Assembly (NCBI RefSeq): GCF_008056315.1
Contig: NZ_VRKQ01000008.1
Location: 948,957 to 1,012,956, forward strand
Length of the DNA stretch: 64,000 nucleotides
Direction of reading: 5' to 3'
Source: Seonamhaeicola maritimus
GTDB taxonomy: Bacteria > Bacteroidota > Bacteroidia > Flavobacteriales > Flavobacteriaceae
This document shows positions 25,277 to 35,800 of this stretch, piece after piece. Every line of letters begins with the position of its first letter. The first letter of the stretch is position 1. Both the position numbers and the translations under genes were made by a program. A model generated the notes under the pieces. That model was given only the letters and a program-made list of their open reading frames with translations. It was not told the origin of the DNA and ran no database searches.

Positions 25277-28210
25277 ATGAAGTTCTTCTGTAAAACAATG
25301 CTAGTTATTTTTATTCAAGTTTTAGGTTTTAGCTGTAACTCTCAAACCAAACCAGAGAACGAAATGTCATTGAACGGAGAATGGGATATTATTTTTGACG
25401 ATACCAACCAAGGAATTAGTGAAGATTGGTATAAGAATGATGTTTATGAAAAACAAAATTTCCGCAAAATAAATGTTCCAAGTTGCTGGGAGGAATATAA
25501 TAAGAACTATGAAGGAGTTGGTTTTTATAGGAAAAAGTTTAATGTACCCAAGAGCTGGGAGGGAAAGATTATAGAATTAAATTTTGATGCTGTTAATTAT
25601 AAATCTGAATTTTGGTTGAATGATCAAGTTGTTGGATTTCATGAAGGCGGATATACACCATTTTCTTTTAGAGTTGACAATCTAGCAAAAATGGGAGAAG
25701 AGAACACACTTGTAATTCGGGTTATTAGTCCAATAATACTTACAGACAAATATATTGATGGTTTAGGTAGGCAGGAAGTTCCAATGTGGCGTGGTGCTAT
25801 TACTGGAGGTGTTTGGCAACCAGTATCTATTAAAGTTAAAGGAACTATAGGGCTAAAAGATGTATTCATTGAGCCTAAAATTGACACTAATACAGCTGTA
25901 TTTAATATAGAAATTGAAAATACGGAAATCACTACTGAACAGGTTGAAGTAACTGTAAATATTCTATCAAAAAACAGGGAAGTGATTGCTTCAAAAAAAG
26001 GAAATATAGAATCCTTTCCAGGAATGAATGCATTGAACTGGAATATAAGCATTCCTAACGCAACCTATTGGTCACCAAATAACCCATTTCTGTATAAAGC
26101 AGAAGTGACTATAAAAAAAGATGGTGAAGTTTCAGACCAATGGTCACATAAATTTGGAATGCGTGAATTTACTGTTGTTAATGATCAGTTCCATTTAAAC
26201 GGAAAATCAATTTATTTGAAAGCTGCATTTTTTGAAGGACTTTACCCTACAAAGTTAGGATACCCAGATTCTCGTGAAATGGCCATCAAAGAAATAAAAC
26301 TGGCTAAAGAAGCGGGCTTTAATATGATTAGGCCATGGCGTAAACCGGCGCCAAAAATGTGGTTAGATCTTTGTGATGAAATGGGTGTGTTAACTGTGGG
26401 AAGTTTGGTTGTAGAATGCATGCACAGACCAATCTCTACACCAAGATTGCCTTTTGTGGTAGAAAACGAATTGCGTAAAACCATATTAAGTAATAGAAAT
26501 AGAACTTGTATAGTACAATGGGAGTTATTCAATGAAATTAACCGACCTATTTTGGCTCAAATGTTAAATTCTATGTCTGTCTTAGCAAGAGAATTAGATC
26601 CAACACGTATGATTTTAGATGAATCTGGCGGTTGGGGAGAAGGCGCTAACATTTTTCTGCCATTTGAAAGAACATCTAAAAAGTTTAATGATATACACCA
26701 CTATAGTGGTTCTCAAGTTGATGAGAAGGAGTTTGATGGTTATTTAGCAACTGCACAAACTAATAAGAAGAAAGAAGCCTTGGGCTTACAAGGGGTGAAA
26801 TCGTATGGTAAAAATGTGGTTCCAGGAATGATGTCTTATATATCTGAATTAGGGTATGGTAGTACACCAGATTTGATTTCCAATATTAAAGAATTTGAAT
26901 CAAAAGGCAATCCAATAGTAGCACCATCTATTTATCATAAAGAATTAAATGATGGTTATATAACAGCCCTAAAAAAAGTTGGTTTTGATGAAATTTATCC
27001 CAATGTTCAAGATTTTTATTTGGAGCAGCAAAAAATGCATGGAATTGCTAATAAGCGTATGATTGAAGCTACCCGTTTAAACGATGTTGTAAAAGGCTAT
27101 TGTGTACATGCTCTTGTCGGTGGTGATTGGGTTATAGGTGCAGGTCTGTTGGATTTATGGCGCAACCCAAAAACCTTGGTGTACGATATGACTATGGAAG
27201 CTAATCAAGAACAGATAACTCCAATACGTATTTTGCCCAGAAATGTTTACGGAGAAAAAGGTGCTCAGTTGGAAGTTTATGGGGTTAGCGAATTGCCTAA
27301 TGAACATGTAACGGTTTCGGTAAAAATTATTTCAGAAAATGGTAATGAGGTATTTAACAAGGTGTTTGATAAAATATTTAAAAATGGAATTTCTACTTTT
27401 TTAATGGATCAATTAAATACTAACAACTGGAAAGGAGCACATATTGTTCAGGTTGAGGTTAAAAATGTGTCTGGTAAAGTGATTTCTAATAATAGCCAAT
27501 CGTTTGATGTATTTTCAAAAGAACAACTTACTATACCTAAGGCTAAAATAGCTGTTATGGATTTTGATAATAAGTTAACATCCTTTCTTGATGAAAAGGG
27601 AATTGAATTCATCCCTTTCCGTCCAGATCTGGATAAAAACATTCCAGTATTAGTAGGTATAACTGCAAAAAAGGACGCAAAATATAGGGCATCTGTTGAA
27701 AGCTTACGTAGGTATGCACAAGAAGGGGGTTATGTTGTGTTTTTTGAAGTTTTAGGTGAACAAATGGGTGGACCGGAAGATCCAATAATTCTAAAAGATA
27801 CAGCCACTGAAGTATTACCGTTAGGAGCTCAAATGTTTGGTAAATGGCCAACAAGAGGAGGTTGGGCTGCTAAGTCTCATGTTGTTACTAATCATCCAGT
27901 TTTTAAAGGTTTACCTACAGAAATGATTATGCATGGTGTATATGAGAATGTGCATCCAGATGTAGCTCTGGCTAAGCAAGAAGGCAACTATATTGCTGGT
28001 TTAATTGGATATGATCATTTTCCTAATAAAGATAGGATGCGTAGGCATTTTATTGGTCCTGGTGAAGTATGGTGGGCAGCGGATGTTATGGAAACACCTT
28101 TTGGAAATGGTAAAATGCTACTTTCCACTTTAAGAATTATTGAGTTTTTAGACAAGGATCCTGTAGCAGAAAAATTACTTTATAACATTATTAATTACAT
28201 TAGTAAATAA
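25277..28210 (+). CDS. Glycoside hydrolase family 2, lipoprotein
   Basis: A 977-residue protein with a lipobox (LGFSC, Cys20). The GH2 order is complete: sugar-binding jelly roll (LNGEWDIIFDD through GVGFYRKKF and GFHEGGYTPFSF, about 30-190), immunoglobulin-like domain (about 195-295) and TIM barrel. Acid/base Glu420 lies in WELFNEINRP and the nucleophile Glu524 in ISELGYGS. Beyond about residue 690 is a long C-terminal extension with a GATase-like stretch (RRYAQEGGYVVFFEVLGEQ). The family covers beta-galactosidase, beta-glucuronidase and related exo-enzymes; a beta-galactosidase-type role would fit a galactan locus, but this is inference. It is coupled to GH78 by a TAATG stop/start overlap. 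Confidence 0.9.
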   Translation: MKFFCKTMLVIFIQVLGFSCNSQTKPENEMSLNGEWDIIFDDTNQGISEDWYKNDVYEKQNFRKINVPSCWEEYNKNYEGVGFYRKKFNVPKSWEGKIIELNFDAVNYKSEFWLNDQVVGFHEGGYTPFSFRVDNLAKMGEENTLVIRVISPIILTDKYIDGLGRQEVPMWRGAITGGVWQPVSIKVKGTIGLKDVFIEPKIDTNTAVFNIEIENTEITTEQVEVTVNILSKNREVIASKKGNIESFPGMNALNWNISIPNATYWSPNNPFLYKAEVTIKKDGEVSDQWSHKFGMREFTVVNDQFHLNGKSIYLKAAFFEGLYPTKLGYPDSREMAIKEIKLAKEAGFNMIRPWRKPAPKMWLDLCDEMGVLTVGSLVVECMHRPISTPRLPFVVENELRKTILSNRNRTCIVQWELFNEINRPILAQMLNSMSVLARELDPTRMILDESGGWGEGANIFLPFERTSKKFNDIHHYSGSQVDEKEFDGYLATAQTNKKKEALGLQGVKSYGKNVVPGMMSYISELGYGSTPDLISNIKEFESKGNPIVAPSIYHKELNDGYITALKKVGFDEIYPNVQDFYLEQQKMHGIANKRMIEATRLNDVVKGYCVHALVGGDWVIGAGLLDLWRNPKTLVYDMTMEANQEQITPIRILPRNVYGEKGAQLEVYGVSELPNEHVTVSVKIISENGNEVFNKVFDKIFKNGISTFLMDQLNTNNWKGAHIVQVEVKNVSGKVISNNSQSFDVFSKEQLTIPKAKIAVMDFDNKLTSFLDEKGIEFIPFRPDLDKNIPVLVGITAKKDAKYRASVESLRRYAQEGGYVVFFEVLGEQMGGPEDPIILKDTATEVLPLGAQMFGKWPTRGGWAAKSHVVTNHPVFKGLPTEMIMHGVYENVHPDVALAKQEGNYIAGLIGYDHFPNKDRMRRHFIGPGEVWWAADVMETPFGNGKMLLSTLRIIEFLDKDPVAEKLLYNIINYISK

Positions 28211-30801
28211 TGCATAAAAATATAATACTACAGAAATGGAAATTTTGGATGTTTTTCATTATTTGTTTCCAATTTTGCTGTTTGGCACAAGAGATTTCAG
28301 AATTGCCAAACGGGGTTAAAGGTTTCTGGACACAGGGTTCTTTGAATAATGATTTTTTAAATGATTGGAAAGCTCAATGGATTTGGTTGCCTGAAAGTGT
28401 GAAGAATGATGTTATGTTGGCGCGACGCAATTTCACCCTTTCTAAAAAGCCGGAATCGTCAAAATTTCTTATAACAGCTTCTTCTAAATATGAACTGTAC
28501 ATTAACGGAACATATATCTGTCAAGGACCTGCGAGGTCTGCTCCACATCACCAATCTTTTGATATTTTCGACGTTTCTTCGTTATTAATAAAAGGAGAAA
28601 ACTGTATTGCAGTTCGTGTTCATTATCAGAGAGGAACAACTTCTTATCATTTGAACGGACGTGCAGGACTATTGGTTCAATTAGATATTGAAGATGAGAC
28701 CAAAACAAAATCAATCGTTAGTGATGAGAATTGGAAAGTACACCCAGACTTGTCATGGGACAGTAATTCAAAGCCAATAAGCAGATTTCAATTAGTGGTT
28801 AATGATAACATCAATTTAAACCAAAAAATAACAGGATTTGAGCTTATTAATTTTGATGATTCCAAATGGTCTCAAGGTTTACCATTATTAAGGAATTCTG
28901 GATGGCCTTCCCCAAAGAAAGATGAAAAAGCTAAATCTTTAACAACACCCTGGACAAGTTTAATCCCAAGAGATATACCTTATTTAAACGAAACAGATAT
29001 TACTCCAATTAAATTAATTGAGGCTAAGCAGGTGCCAATTGAAGATATAGAGAAGGCCTCAATATTATTGTCCGGTGGTATTCAAAAAGAAGTTGATAAG
29101 AGTTATGAGAAATACTTAAAGGGAAAAGCGCCCTTGTCAATTCAATTAAGTGAAACAGATAAGGTTTGGTTTTTGCTTTTTGATTTTGGTAAGGTTATAA
29201 GTGGCATGCCCAAATTAGAAATTAAAGGAGTTAAGAATACAGAAGTTAGTATTCTTTCGGCACCGTTTATTGTGGGCGATGTATTTACACATCATATTGT
29301 AGCCTCAAACTTTAAGGATGAATTGGTCTTATCTGGAAAAAAGGATACTTGGCAAGCCATGTATTTTAAACCAGCGCGTTATATGGCAGTTGTAATAAAA
29401 GGAAGCCCTGTTGAAATTTATGATTTGAGTATCCACCAATTGGAATACCCTTTTGAGTTAAAAGGTCATATTTCGACACCTGAAGCTCCTTGGATTGAAG
29501 CTTTATGGGAAGCCTCGGTAAAAACAATAAACACCTGCACAACAGATGCCTTTACCGATAATTATAGAGAGCGCAGGCAATATGCACAAACAGGATATTA
29601 TGCTGCTAAGGGAAATTATTTCACCTATGGAGATTTTGCTTTACAAAGACGATACCTGATACAAGTAGCTCAAGAACAAGAAGCCGGAGGTTTGATGCCG
29701 GCTTATGCACCTCTTACTGGAGATGATTATATGGTGATTTTAGATTCCAACTGTTTATGGGTTAGAAGTTTACATGATTATCTGTTGTATTCAGGTGATT
29801 TTGATACAGTTAAAGAGCTGCTTCCTTCAGCAAAAAAACTTATGAGTTTGTTGCATTCTTATACCAATGGCTTAGGAGTTTTAGACAGTCCACCATATGC
29901 TTATTGGTTAGACCATGCTTTGAATGATAGAAGAGGGGCTAATCTATGTTTGAATGGTCATTATCAAGGTGCTTTAAAGGATTTTAGCAAGATACTTGAA
30001 TGGCTTGAAGATGAGCATGCCCAATTATATAGGAATAGAGCTTTACTTTTAAAAGAATCCGTTAGAACTCAATTTTGGGACGCTAACAAAGAACTATTTG
30101 TAGACGCAGTTATAGATGGGGAACAATCAAAAATGTTTAGTGAGCATGCAAATGCCATGGCTTTGGCAGAAGGTATTGCAACACAGAAACAGGCTAAGGT
30201 TATTTCTAAATTTCTACTAGCAAAAGATAAACATAATTTTATTAAAAGAGAAAATGGGGTCACCATGGTAACTCCGGCTATGTCTTATTTTCTTCATAAA
30301 GGGTTAGCAGATTATAGCAATGAGGAAGCAGCTCTTAATATGTTAAATACTCGTTTTGGTCATATGTTGGAGCCTCATGCCAATGGAACTTTATGGGAAG
30401 AATGGTGGCGCAATGGAACAGGGCGTATAGGTAAGTTTCAAGAAAGAACAAGAAGTGATGCACAAACTGAAAGTGCTTTTCCTCCAGCACTTTTTGCTAA
30501 ATATGTATTAGGCGTTGAGGTTACAAAACCAGGTATGAGTGAAGTTGTTATAAAACGACGAAAAGTTAATTTGTTTAATATTGATGGGGAAATCCCTAGT
30601 CCGCACGGAATCCTTACGGTTAGTTGGGATATTGGCAATGAATCGAGTTTAAATCTAAATATTCCAGAAGGAATGCTTATTAAGATTGATTTGGATAGTT
30701 TTAATTTGGAAGATAAAAAAGGAATCTTCATTAATGGTGAAAAAATCAATAATAGCAATTTTTTGGAACTGAGAAAAGGGTCCCATAAAATATCATTTTA
30801 G
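28210..30801 (+). CDS. GH78-like alpha-L-rhamnosidase
   Basis: An 863-residue exported protein (signal peptide about 8-26). The N-terminal beta-sandwich domains include RNFTLSKKPESSKFLITASSKYELYING, followed by FDFGKVISGMP, PARYMAVVIKG and an (alpha/alpha)6 barrel. The usual DCPxRER motif is replaced by TDAFTDNYRERRQYAQTG (444-461), which keeps the Arg-Glu-Arg. WLDHALNDRRGANLCLNGHY and GTLWEEWW are further family segments. The inverting enzymes release L-rhamnose, but diverged members may act on other 6-deoxy or non-deoxy sugars. The start ATG overlaps the GH2 stop by one base, so translation is probably coupled. Confidence 0.8.
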   Translation: MHKNIILQKWKFWMFFIICFQFCCLAQEISELPNGVKGFWTQGSLNNDFLNDWKAQWIWLPESVKNDVMLARRNFTLSKKPESSKFLITASSKYELYINGTYICQGPARSAPHHQSFDIFDVSSLLIKGENCIAVRVHYQRGTTSYHLNGRAGLLVQLDIEDETKTKSIVSDENWKVHPDLSWDSNSKPISRFQLVVNDNINLNQKITGFELINFDDSKWSQGLPLLRNSGWPSPKKDEKAKSLTTPWTSLIPRDIPYLNETDITPIKLIEAKQVPIEDIEKASILLSGGIQKEVDKSYEKYLKGKAPLSIQLSETDKVWFLLFDFGKVISGMPKLEIKGVKNTEVSILSAPFIVGDVFTHHIVASNFKDELVLSGKKDTWQAMYFKPARYMAVVIKGSPVEIYDLSIHQLEYPFELKGHISTPEAPWIEALWEASVKTINTCTTDAFTDNYRERRQYAQTGYYAAKGNYFTYGDFALQRRYLIQVAQEQEAGGLMPAYAPLTGDDYMVILDSNCLWVRSLHDYLLYSGDFDTVKELLPSAKKLMSLLHSYTNGLGVLDSPPYAYWLDHALNDRRGANLCLNGHYQGALKDFSKILEWLEDEHAQLYRNRALLLKESVRTQFWDANKELFVDAVIDGEQSKMFSEHANAMALAEGIATQKQAKVISKFLLAKDKHNFIKRENGVTMVTPAMSYFLHKGLADYSNEEAALNMLNTRFGHMLEPHANGTLWEEWWRNGTGRIGKFQERTRSDAQTESAFPPALFAKYVLGVEVTKPGMSEVVIKRRKVNLFNIDGEIPSPHGILTVSWDIGNESSLNLNIPEGMLIKIDLDSFNLEDKKGIFINGEKINNSNFLELRKGSHKISF

Positions 30802-30834
30802 GCATCTGAACTCCTAAGTTTTTAACTTAATAAA

Positions 30835-32493
30835 TTAATGAATTATTTCCTCCATTTCATTTCGGAGTTTAGCTTTTATAATTTCATGCTTTGAGTCATG
30901 AGCAAGATTATGCCATTCATAAGAGTCGTCCTTATGGTTGTATAATTCTTCTTTACCATTTCTATAAAGAATGTAACGCCAATCTTTTGTGCGGTAGCTG
31001 TAGTTTTGTTGCCTTACATAAGAAGTGTCTAAATCTTTTGTGATTTCTATATGCCAAAGGGCACCTGGATTACTACTAAATCCAAGTCCTTCAATGGGTT
31101 TGTTAATACCTGCCCCTAATACAGTTAAGGCACCTTCCGGTCCATTCCAATTGGTAGTATTAGAATCCTCTAAAAATGGTCTTAAGCTAAATCCATCAAG
31201 TTGAGACTGTGTTTGGTTTTTAGTTAAACTACCTTTTAAATTACACAAATCTTTAAAAGTTGGGAAAATATCTATCAAAGAAACGGCATGTTTTACTTTG
31301 CTTCCGGGTTTAGATCGTTGAGGGTCTCTTATAATAAAAGGGATTCTAGTACTTTCATCCCAGGGGGAGTTTTTGTATAAATAATCTTTTTCCCCCATCT
31401 GCCATCCATGGTCACTTACTAAAACTACAATGGTGTTATGTTTAAACTTACTATTATCTAATGCTTTAACCACTTTGCCAATTTGGTCATCCACAAAAGT
31501 AACACAGGCTAAATAAGCTTGTAGAAATTTACGCAAGCCTTCATCACCATTAGGAAATGATTGCCTTAACTTTTTATAATAAGCAATGCCCATTTCCGTG
31601 GGTTCGTATGCGGAAGCATAATGAATATCATCTTTGTCATTTTCCTTCATAACAGGCATTTTTATTTTATCTAATGGAAACATATCAAAATACTTTTGAG
31701 GCGCGTACAGTGGGGTATGCGGATTAACAAAACCAACACCCATAAAGAAAGGTAGAGAATCATTGCTTTTTTCTAGGGCTTTAATTTTTTCGCCTATCCA
31801 TTCTGCATGTTGCTCATCTGGTAGTAGGTCCCGATTGTTGTCATCTATATAATTATATGCTTTCTTGCCATAGGTCCACCCAGTCTTAATTTTATTTCCA
31901 GAATGGTCAATTCTAACGGGTGTATCTGCGAACGAAGCAAAAGACCCATCTACTACATTAATGCTTCTAAATGGTTCTGGAACCGATGAATGCCCCATAA
32001 TGCGTTTCCCATTTTCATCAATACCACTATAGGCGTGAGGGCCATAATTAATTCCTTCAGGCACGCCCCATTCATCCCAATAGCTTTTTACGTTTTTATG
32101 CAACAATTTACCTGTTCCATAAGTTCTGTATCCATTCTCTTTAAAAAGTTCTACAAAGGTTTTGTGGTTTTTCAAAACAGTATGCTTGTAGTGTGGGGTC
32201 CAGCCAAAGTCTCTGGAGTTATGAGGGTAAATTCCAGTCATCAAACTATTTCTTGATGGTGAGCATACAGGCACGTTGGTATGGCCATTAATAAACATGG
32301 TACCCGATTTAGCTAACTTATTTATGTTTGGTGTTTTGGCCTGCGGATGTCCACCAAATACCCCCTGATAATCATTTAGATCATCTACCATTATAAAAAG
32401 CACATTAGGATTTTGGTTTAAAGAAGGTTGATTTGGTTGAGTTTTGCAGCTTACAATAACCACAAAAGCAAAAACAATATTTAATAATCTCAT
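30835..32493 (-). CDS. Sulfatase S1, iduronate-2-sulfatase-like lipoprotein
   Basis: A 552-residue lipoprotein (lipobox VIVSC, Cys16). The formylglycine motif is C77-S-P-S-R81 in VPVCSPSRNSLMTG. Metal ligands are in FIMVDDLNDY at the N terminus and LVSDHGWQMGEKDYLYKNSPWDESTRIPF downstream. The opening DDLNDYQGVFGGHPQAKTPN and the DHGWQMGEK segment are typical of the iduronate-2-sulfatase-like branch, though marine members act on many algal glycans. It is the only sulfatase on the minus strand, converging on the GH2/GH78 operon and diverging from the hybrid regulator. Confidence 0.93.
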   Translation of the reverse strand: MRLLNIVFAFVVIVSCKTQPNQPSLNQNPNVLFIMVDDLNDYQGVFGGHPQAKTPNINKLAKSGTMFINGHTNVPVCSPSRNSLMTGIYPHNSRDFGWTPHYKHTVLKNHKTFVELFKENGYRTYGTGKLLHKNVKSYWDEWGVPEGINYGPHAYSGIDENGKRIMGHSSVPEPFRSINVVDGSFASFADTPVRIDHSGNKIKTGWTYGKKAYNYIDDNNRDLLPDEQHAEWIGEKIKALEKSNDSLPFFMGVGFVNPHTPLYAPQKYFDMFPLDKIKMPVMKENDKDDIHYASAYEPTEMGIAYYKKLRQSFPNGDEGLRKFLQAYLACVTFVDDQIGKVVKALDNSKFKHNTIVVLVSDHGWQMGEKDYLYKNSPWDESTRIPFIIRDPQRSKPGSKVKHAVSLIDIFPTFKDLCNLKGSLTKNQTQSQLDGFSLRPFLEDSNTTNWNGPEGALTVLGAGINKPIEGLGFSSNPGALWHIEITKDLDTSYVRQQNYSYRTKDWRYILYRNGKEELYNHKDDSYEWHNLAHDSKHEIIKAKLRNEMEEIIH

Positions 32494-32839
32494 ATTAATG
32501 GTTGTTTAGTCAAATTCACTATTTAATAAATAGGTTAAATTAAGGGTTTTATATGGTTTTTAATGTCTGCTGCAAATAGTTGTAGCCTTGTAAAGTTTAG
32601 CTTTAAAATTAAAGTATGCCTTTTGCTTATTTTTATATTTTCCAACATAATGAATATCAATTATTGATAAATTCAGCACAATTCAATATACAATAATTAT
32701 GAGATTACTTGGTCTTTGGTGTAAATACTACATATTAGAGCTTATTCCTATAAAACCATCTAAATAATTTTAGGAAATTTAGAATTTACCTTAATATTGT
32801 ATTTACACGTTAAAGCGCTTATTAAATAATAGTAATTTA
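32494..32839. other. Divergent intergenic region, sulfatase / hybrid regulator
   Basis: 346 AT-rich bases between divergent genes. The only clear structure is a long-distance inverted repeat, GTGTAAATAC at 32719-32728 and GTATTTACAC at 32799-32808, on the regulator side. No supported coding frame and no copy of the 21-bp-spaced TACA element were found. Confidence 0.5.
32719..32808. promoter_or_regulatory. Distant 10-bp inverted repeat upstream of hybrid regulator
   Basis: GTGTAAATAC (32719-32728) and GTATTTACAC (32799-32808) are exact reverse complements, 80 bp apart start to start. The second copy ends 31 bp before the regulator ATG. The spacing suits looping or two independent operator sites better than an RNA hairpin. 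A role in autoregulation is inferred. Confidence 0.35.
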
Positions 32840-35800
32840 ATGATTCAAAGAGGCCATTTCTTATTATTGATTATACTGTGTTGTATATCTTCCTTGTTTG
32901 CTCAAGACAAAACGCTTGAGTATAAACAGAACTTAACAATTTCTGAAGGTTTAGCACATAACGGAGTTACTTCAATTCACGAGGATTCCAGAGGTTATTT
33001 ATGGGTAGGTACTTATGATGGTTTAAACAGATATGATGGTTATGAACTTAAAAATTATAAAAATACAGTAGGTGAAAATATACTTGTAAGTAACCGTATT
33101 AGAACCATTGCCGAAGATAATTTTAACAATTTATGGATAGGAACTGATGAGGGATTATCTGTTTATAACTATTCAACTTCAAAGTTTAAAAATATATATT
33201 CTAACAAGCTAAGTAACCTGGTATTAGATGGTCCAATTGTTCGCAAAATACTAATAAGTTCTAATGATGATTTAGTTTTTTGTTTAACAGAAGGTAGTGG
33301 AGTGCTTATTTTTAATAAGGAGCAAGAGTTTTTAGAAAGAGTTATTCCTGATAAGGATGTTTTTGGAAATGATATTTTATTTTTTAGTGGAATAGAACTC
33401 AATAATGAAAATTATTTATTTACTACATCAGTTGGGCTTTTACAATTCAATCTACAGAATAAGAAGTTTAAGCAAGTTTTAAATGATGAAATTAATTTTA
33501 GCAATTATATTACTAATGTAAATGACAATACACTATTGGTAACCCTTAGAGGAGGGATTGCTTTTATTAATTATAATTTAAATAATCTTAAAAGTTCTTT
33601 TGGGCTAAGGAGAAAATGTTTTGAGTCAAATGTAATTAATAGTGCTCTGGTTGATGATTCTAGTAATTTGTGGTTGGGAACTTTGAATGATGGACTGATT
33701 CAAATTAATAATGCTAATGATTTAATTAAAGGGGGTGAATATAAAACCTCGGTATTTAAACCAAATTCTGGAATACTTAGGTCTAGTTGTATAGTCTCGG
33801 TTTCAAATAATACGTGTTGGTATGGTACCTTTAATGAAGGGATTTTTAAGTTTAACATGAATGAAAACCCCTTTAAGCACTATAATATTGAGATGGATTA
33901 TAAATACGCTATATCTACCAATGATGTAGCGCATATATCTCCTTTAGATGAAGATCGAGTGTATTTGGGGGCTAATCCAATTTTAAGAAGTAATAAAGGA
34001 GGTGTTGGACTATTTAATACAAAAACAGGATTATTTGAACCACTTCCATTTAATATTTCCGAAGCAGATAAATTAAGAGCTGGAGCCATTTACGTGGATT
34101 CTAAAAAGAATACTTGGATAATGATTATTGGTAAAGGGTTATATTTAGTAAGGAACGGCTCAAAAAAAATGGAATTAGTTCAAACTGATGACGGACCAGA
34201 TTTTAGAAGAATTACACCTCGTTCTTTTGCTGAAGACGATTTTGGAAATATTTGGATTGGGTGTATGGCAGATGTTTATAAAATTTCATTAATTAATAAT
34301 GAAGTTTCTAAAATTGAATCACTTAATAAAAACCCATTTTTCAGGAATGATGGTTTGTCATTAGTCCGTTATATTTATAAAGATCCACTTCATGATTTTA
34401 TTTGGTTAGGTGCAGATTCAGATGGTTTGTTTAGAGTAGATTTAGAAGGGAATAAATCTGTAGAAGCCTTAAAAGTAAATAGATATGTAAATGATATTGA
34501 TAATAAACTTTCAATATCTAGTAATTTTGTAACAAGTATAATTAGATTGCCCAATGAAGAGCTTTGGGTTGGTACAGAAGGAGGTGGTATTTGTAAAGTA
34601 ATTAATAGTGATACTAATCCTGAGTTTATTTCATATTCTGAAAAACAAGGGCTTTCAAATAATGCTGTTAAAACTATTTTATATGATGATGAATATAATT
34701 TGTGGATTGCTACAAATGTAGGACTTAACAAATTTGATGCTAAGGAATTACGTTTTAGAAAATTCGGAATGTCAGATGGATTGCCATTTGAAGATTTTTG
34801 GTTTGCCTCTTCAACAATACGTAATGGCTACTTTCTGTTTTCAGGTCTAGATGGTTTGTGCTACTTTAAGCCAAATACAATGTCTAATACAGAGCCCTTA
34901 CCAAGGTTCGAATTTGGTGATATTAAAATATTCAATAAATCTGTTTTACCTGGTGATTCAATTGGAAATAGGGTATTATATGATAAGCAATTAAGAGATC
35001 AAGATGAATTGGTGTTAAAGTACAACGAGAACGTTTTTTCAATACAACTCAATTCATTACACTTTTCAAATCCAGATAATCACTTTCTAAAATATAGGCT
35101 ACTTCCAACTAATGAGGAGTGGTTAGAAGTATCTTCAGATCAACAATATGTTTATTATAACGGTTTACAGCCTGGGGAATATTTTTTAGAAGTTACGGCT
35201 TCTAATTCCTTGAATAATTGGACAGAACCTAAGGAACTTAAAATTACCATAACACCACCTTTTTGGAGAACAAACTTGGCTTATTTACTTTACGTTTTAC
35301 TAACAATACTACTTATTTATGCCATAATCAAGATTTTTTTAAGAATTCAGTCACTTAACCATAATATTGAAATAGAACAATTAGAAAAAGATCAGGTAAA
35401 AGAAATAAATGCTGCTAAGCTTAAATTCTTTTCTAATATTTCTCATGAGTTAAAAACACCTCTTACTTTAATTACTGGTCCCGTTAACAATCTGCTAAGT
35501 GAGTTTAGTCATAGGTTTGATGTTAAAGAGAGATTGCAAATAATAGAACGTCAGTCTAAAAAAATATCGCAATTAATAAATCAAGTACATGACTTTCAGA
35601 AAGCAGAAGCACAGGCTTTAAAAATGAATTATTCTCGTTTTTCCTTCAACGTCTTTATAGATGAGTTTACCAAAGATTTTCAGTTTATGGCTGAAAATGA
35701 TAATAAAAAGTTTGAAGTTAAAGGTGTTGATCATAATATTATTGTTTCCGCGGATCGTGATAAATTGGAAAAAATATTAAATAATATTCTAAGTAACGCC

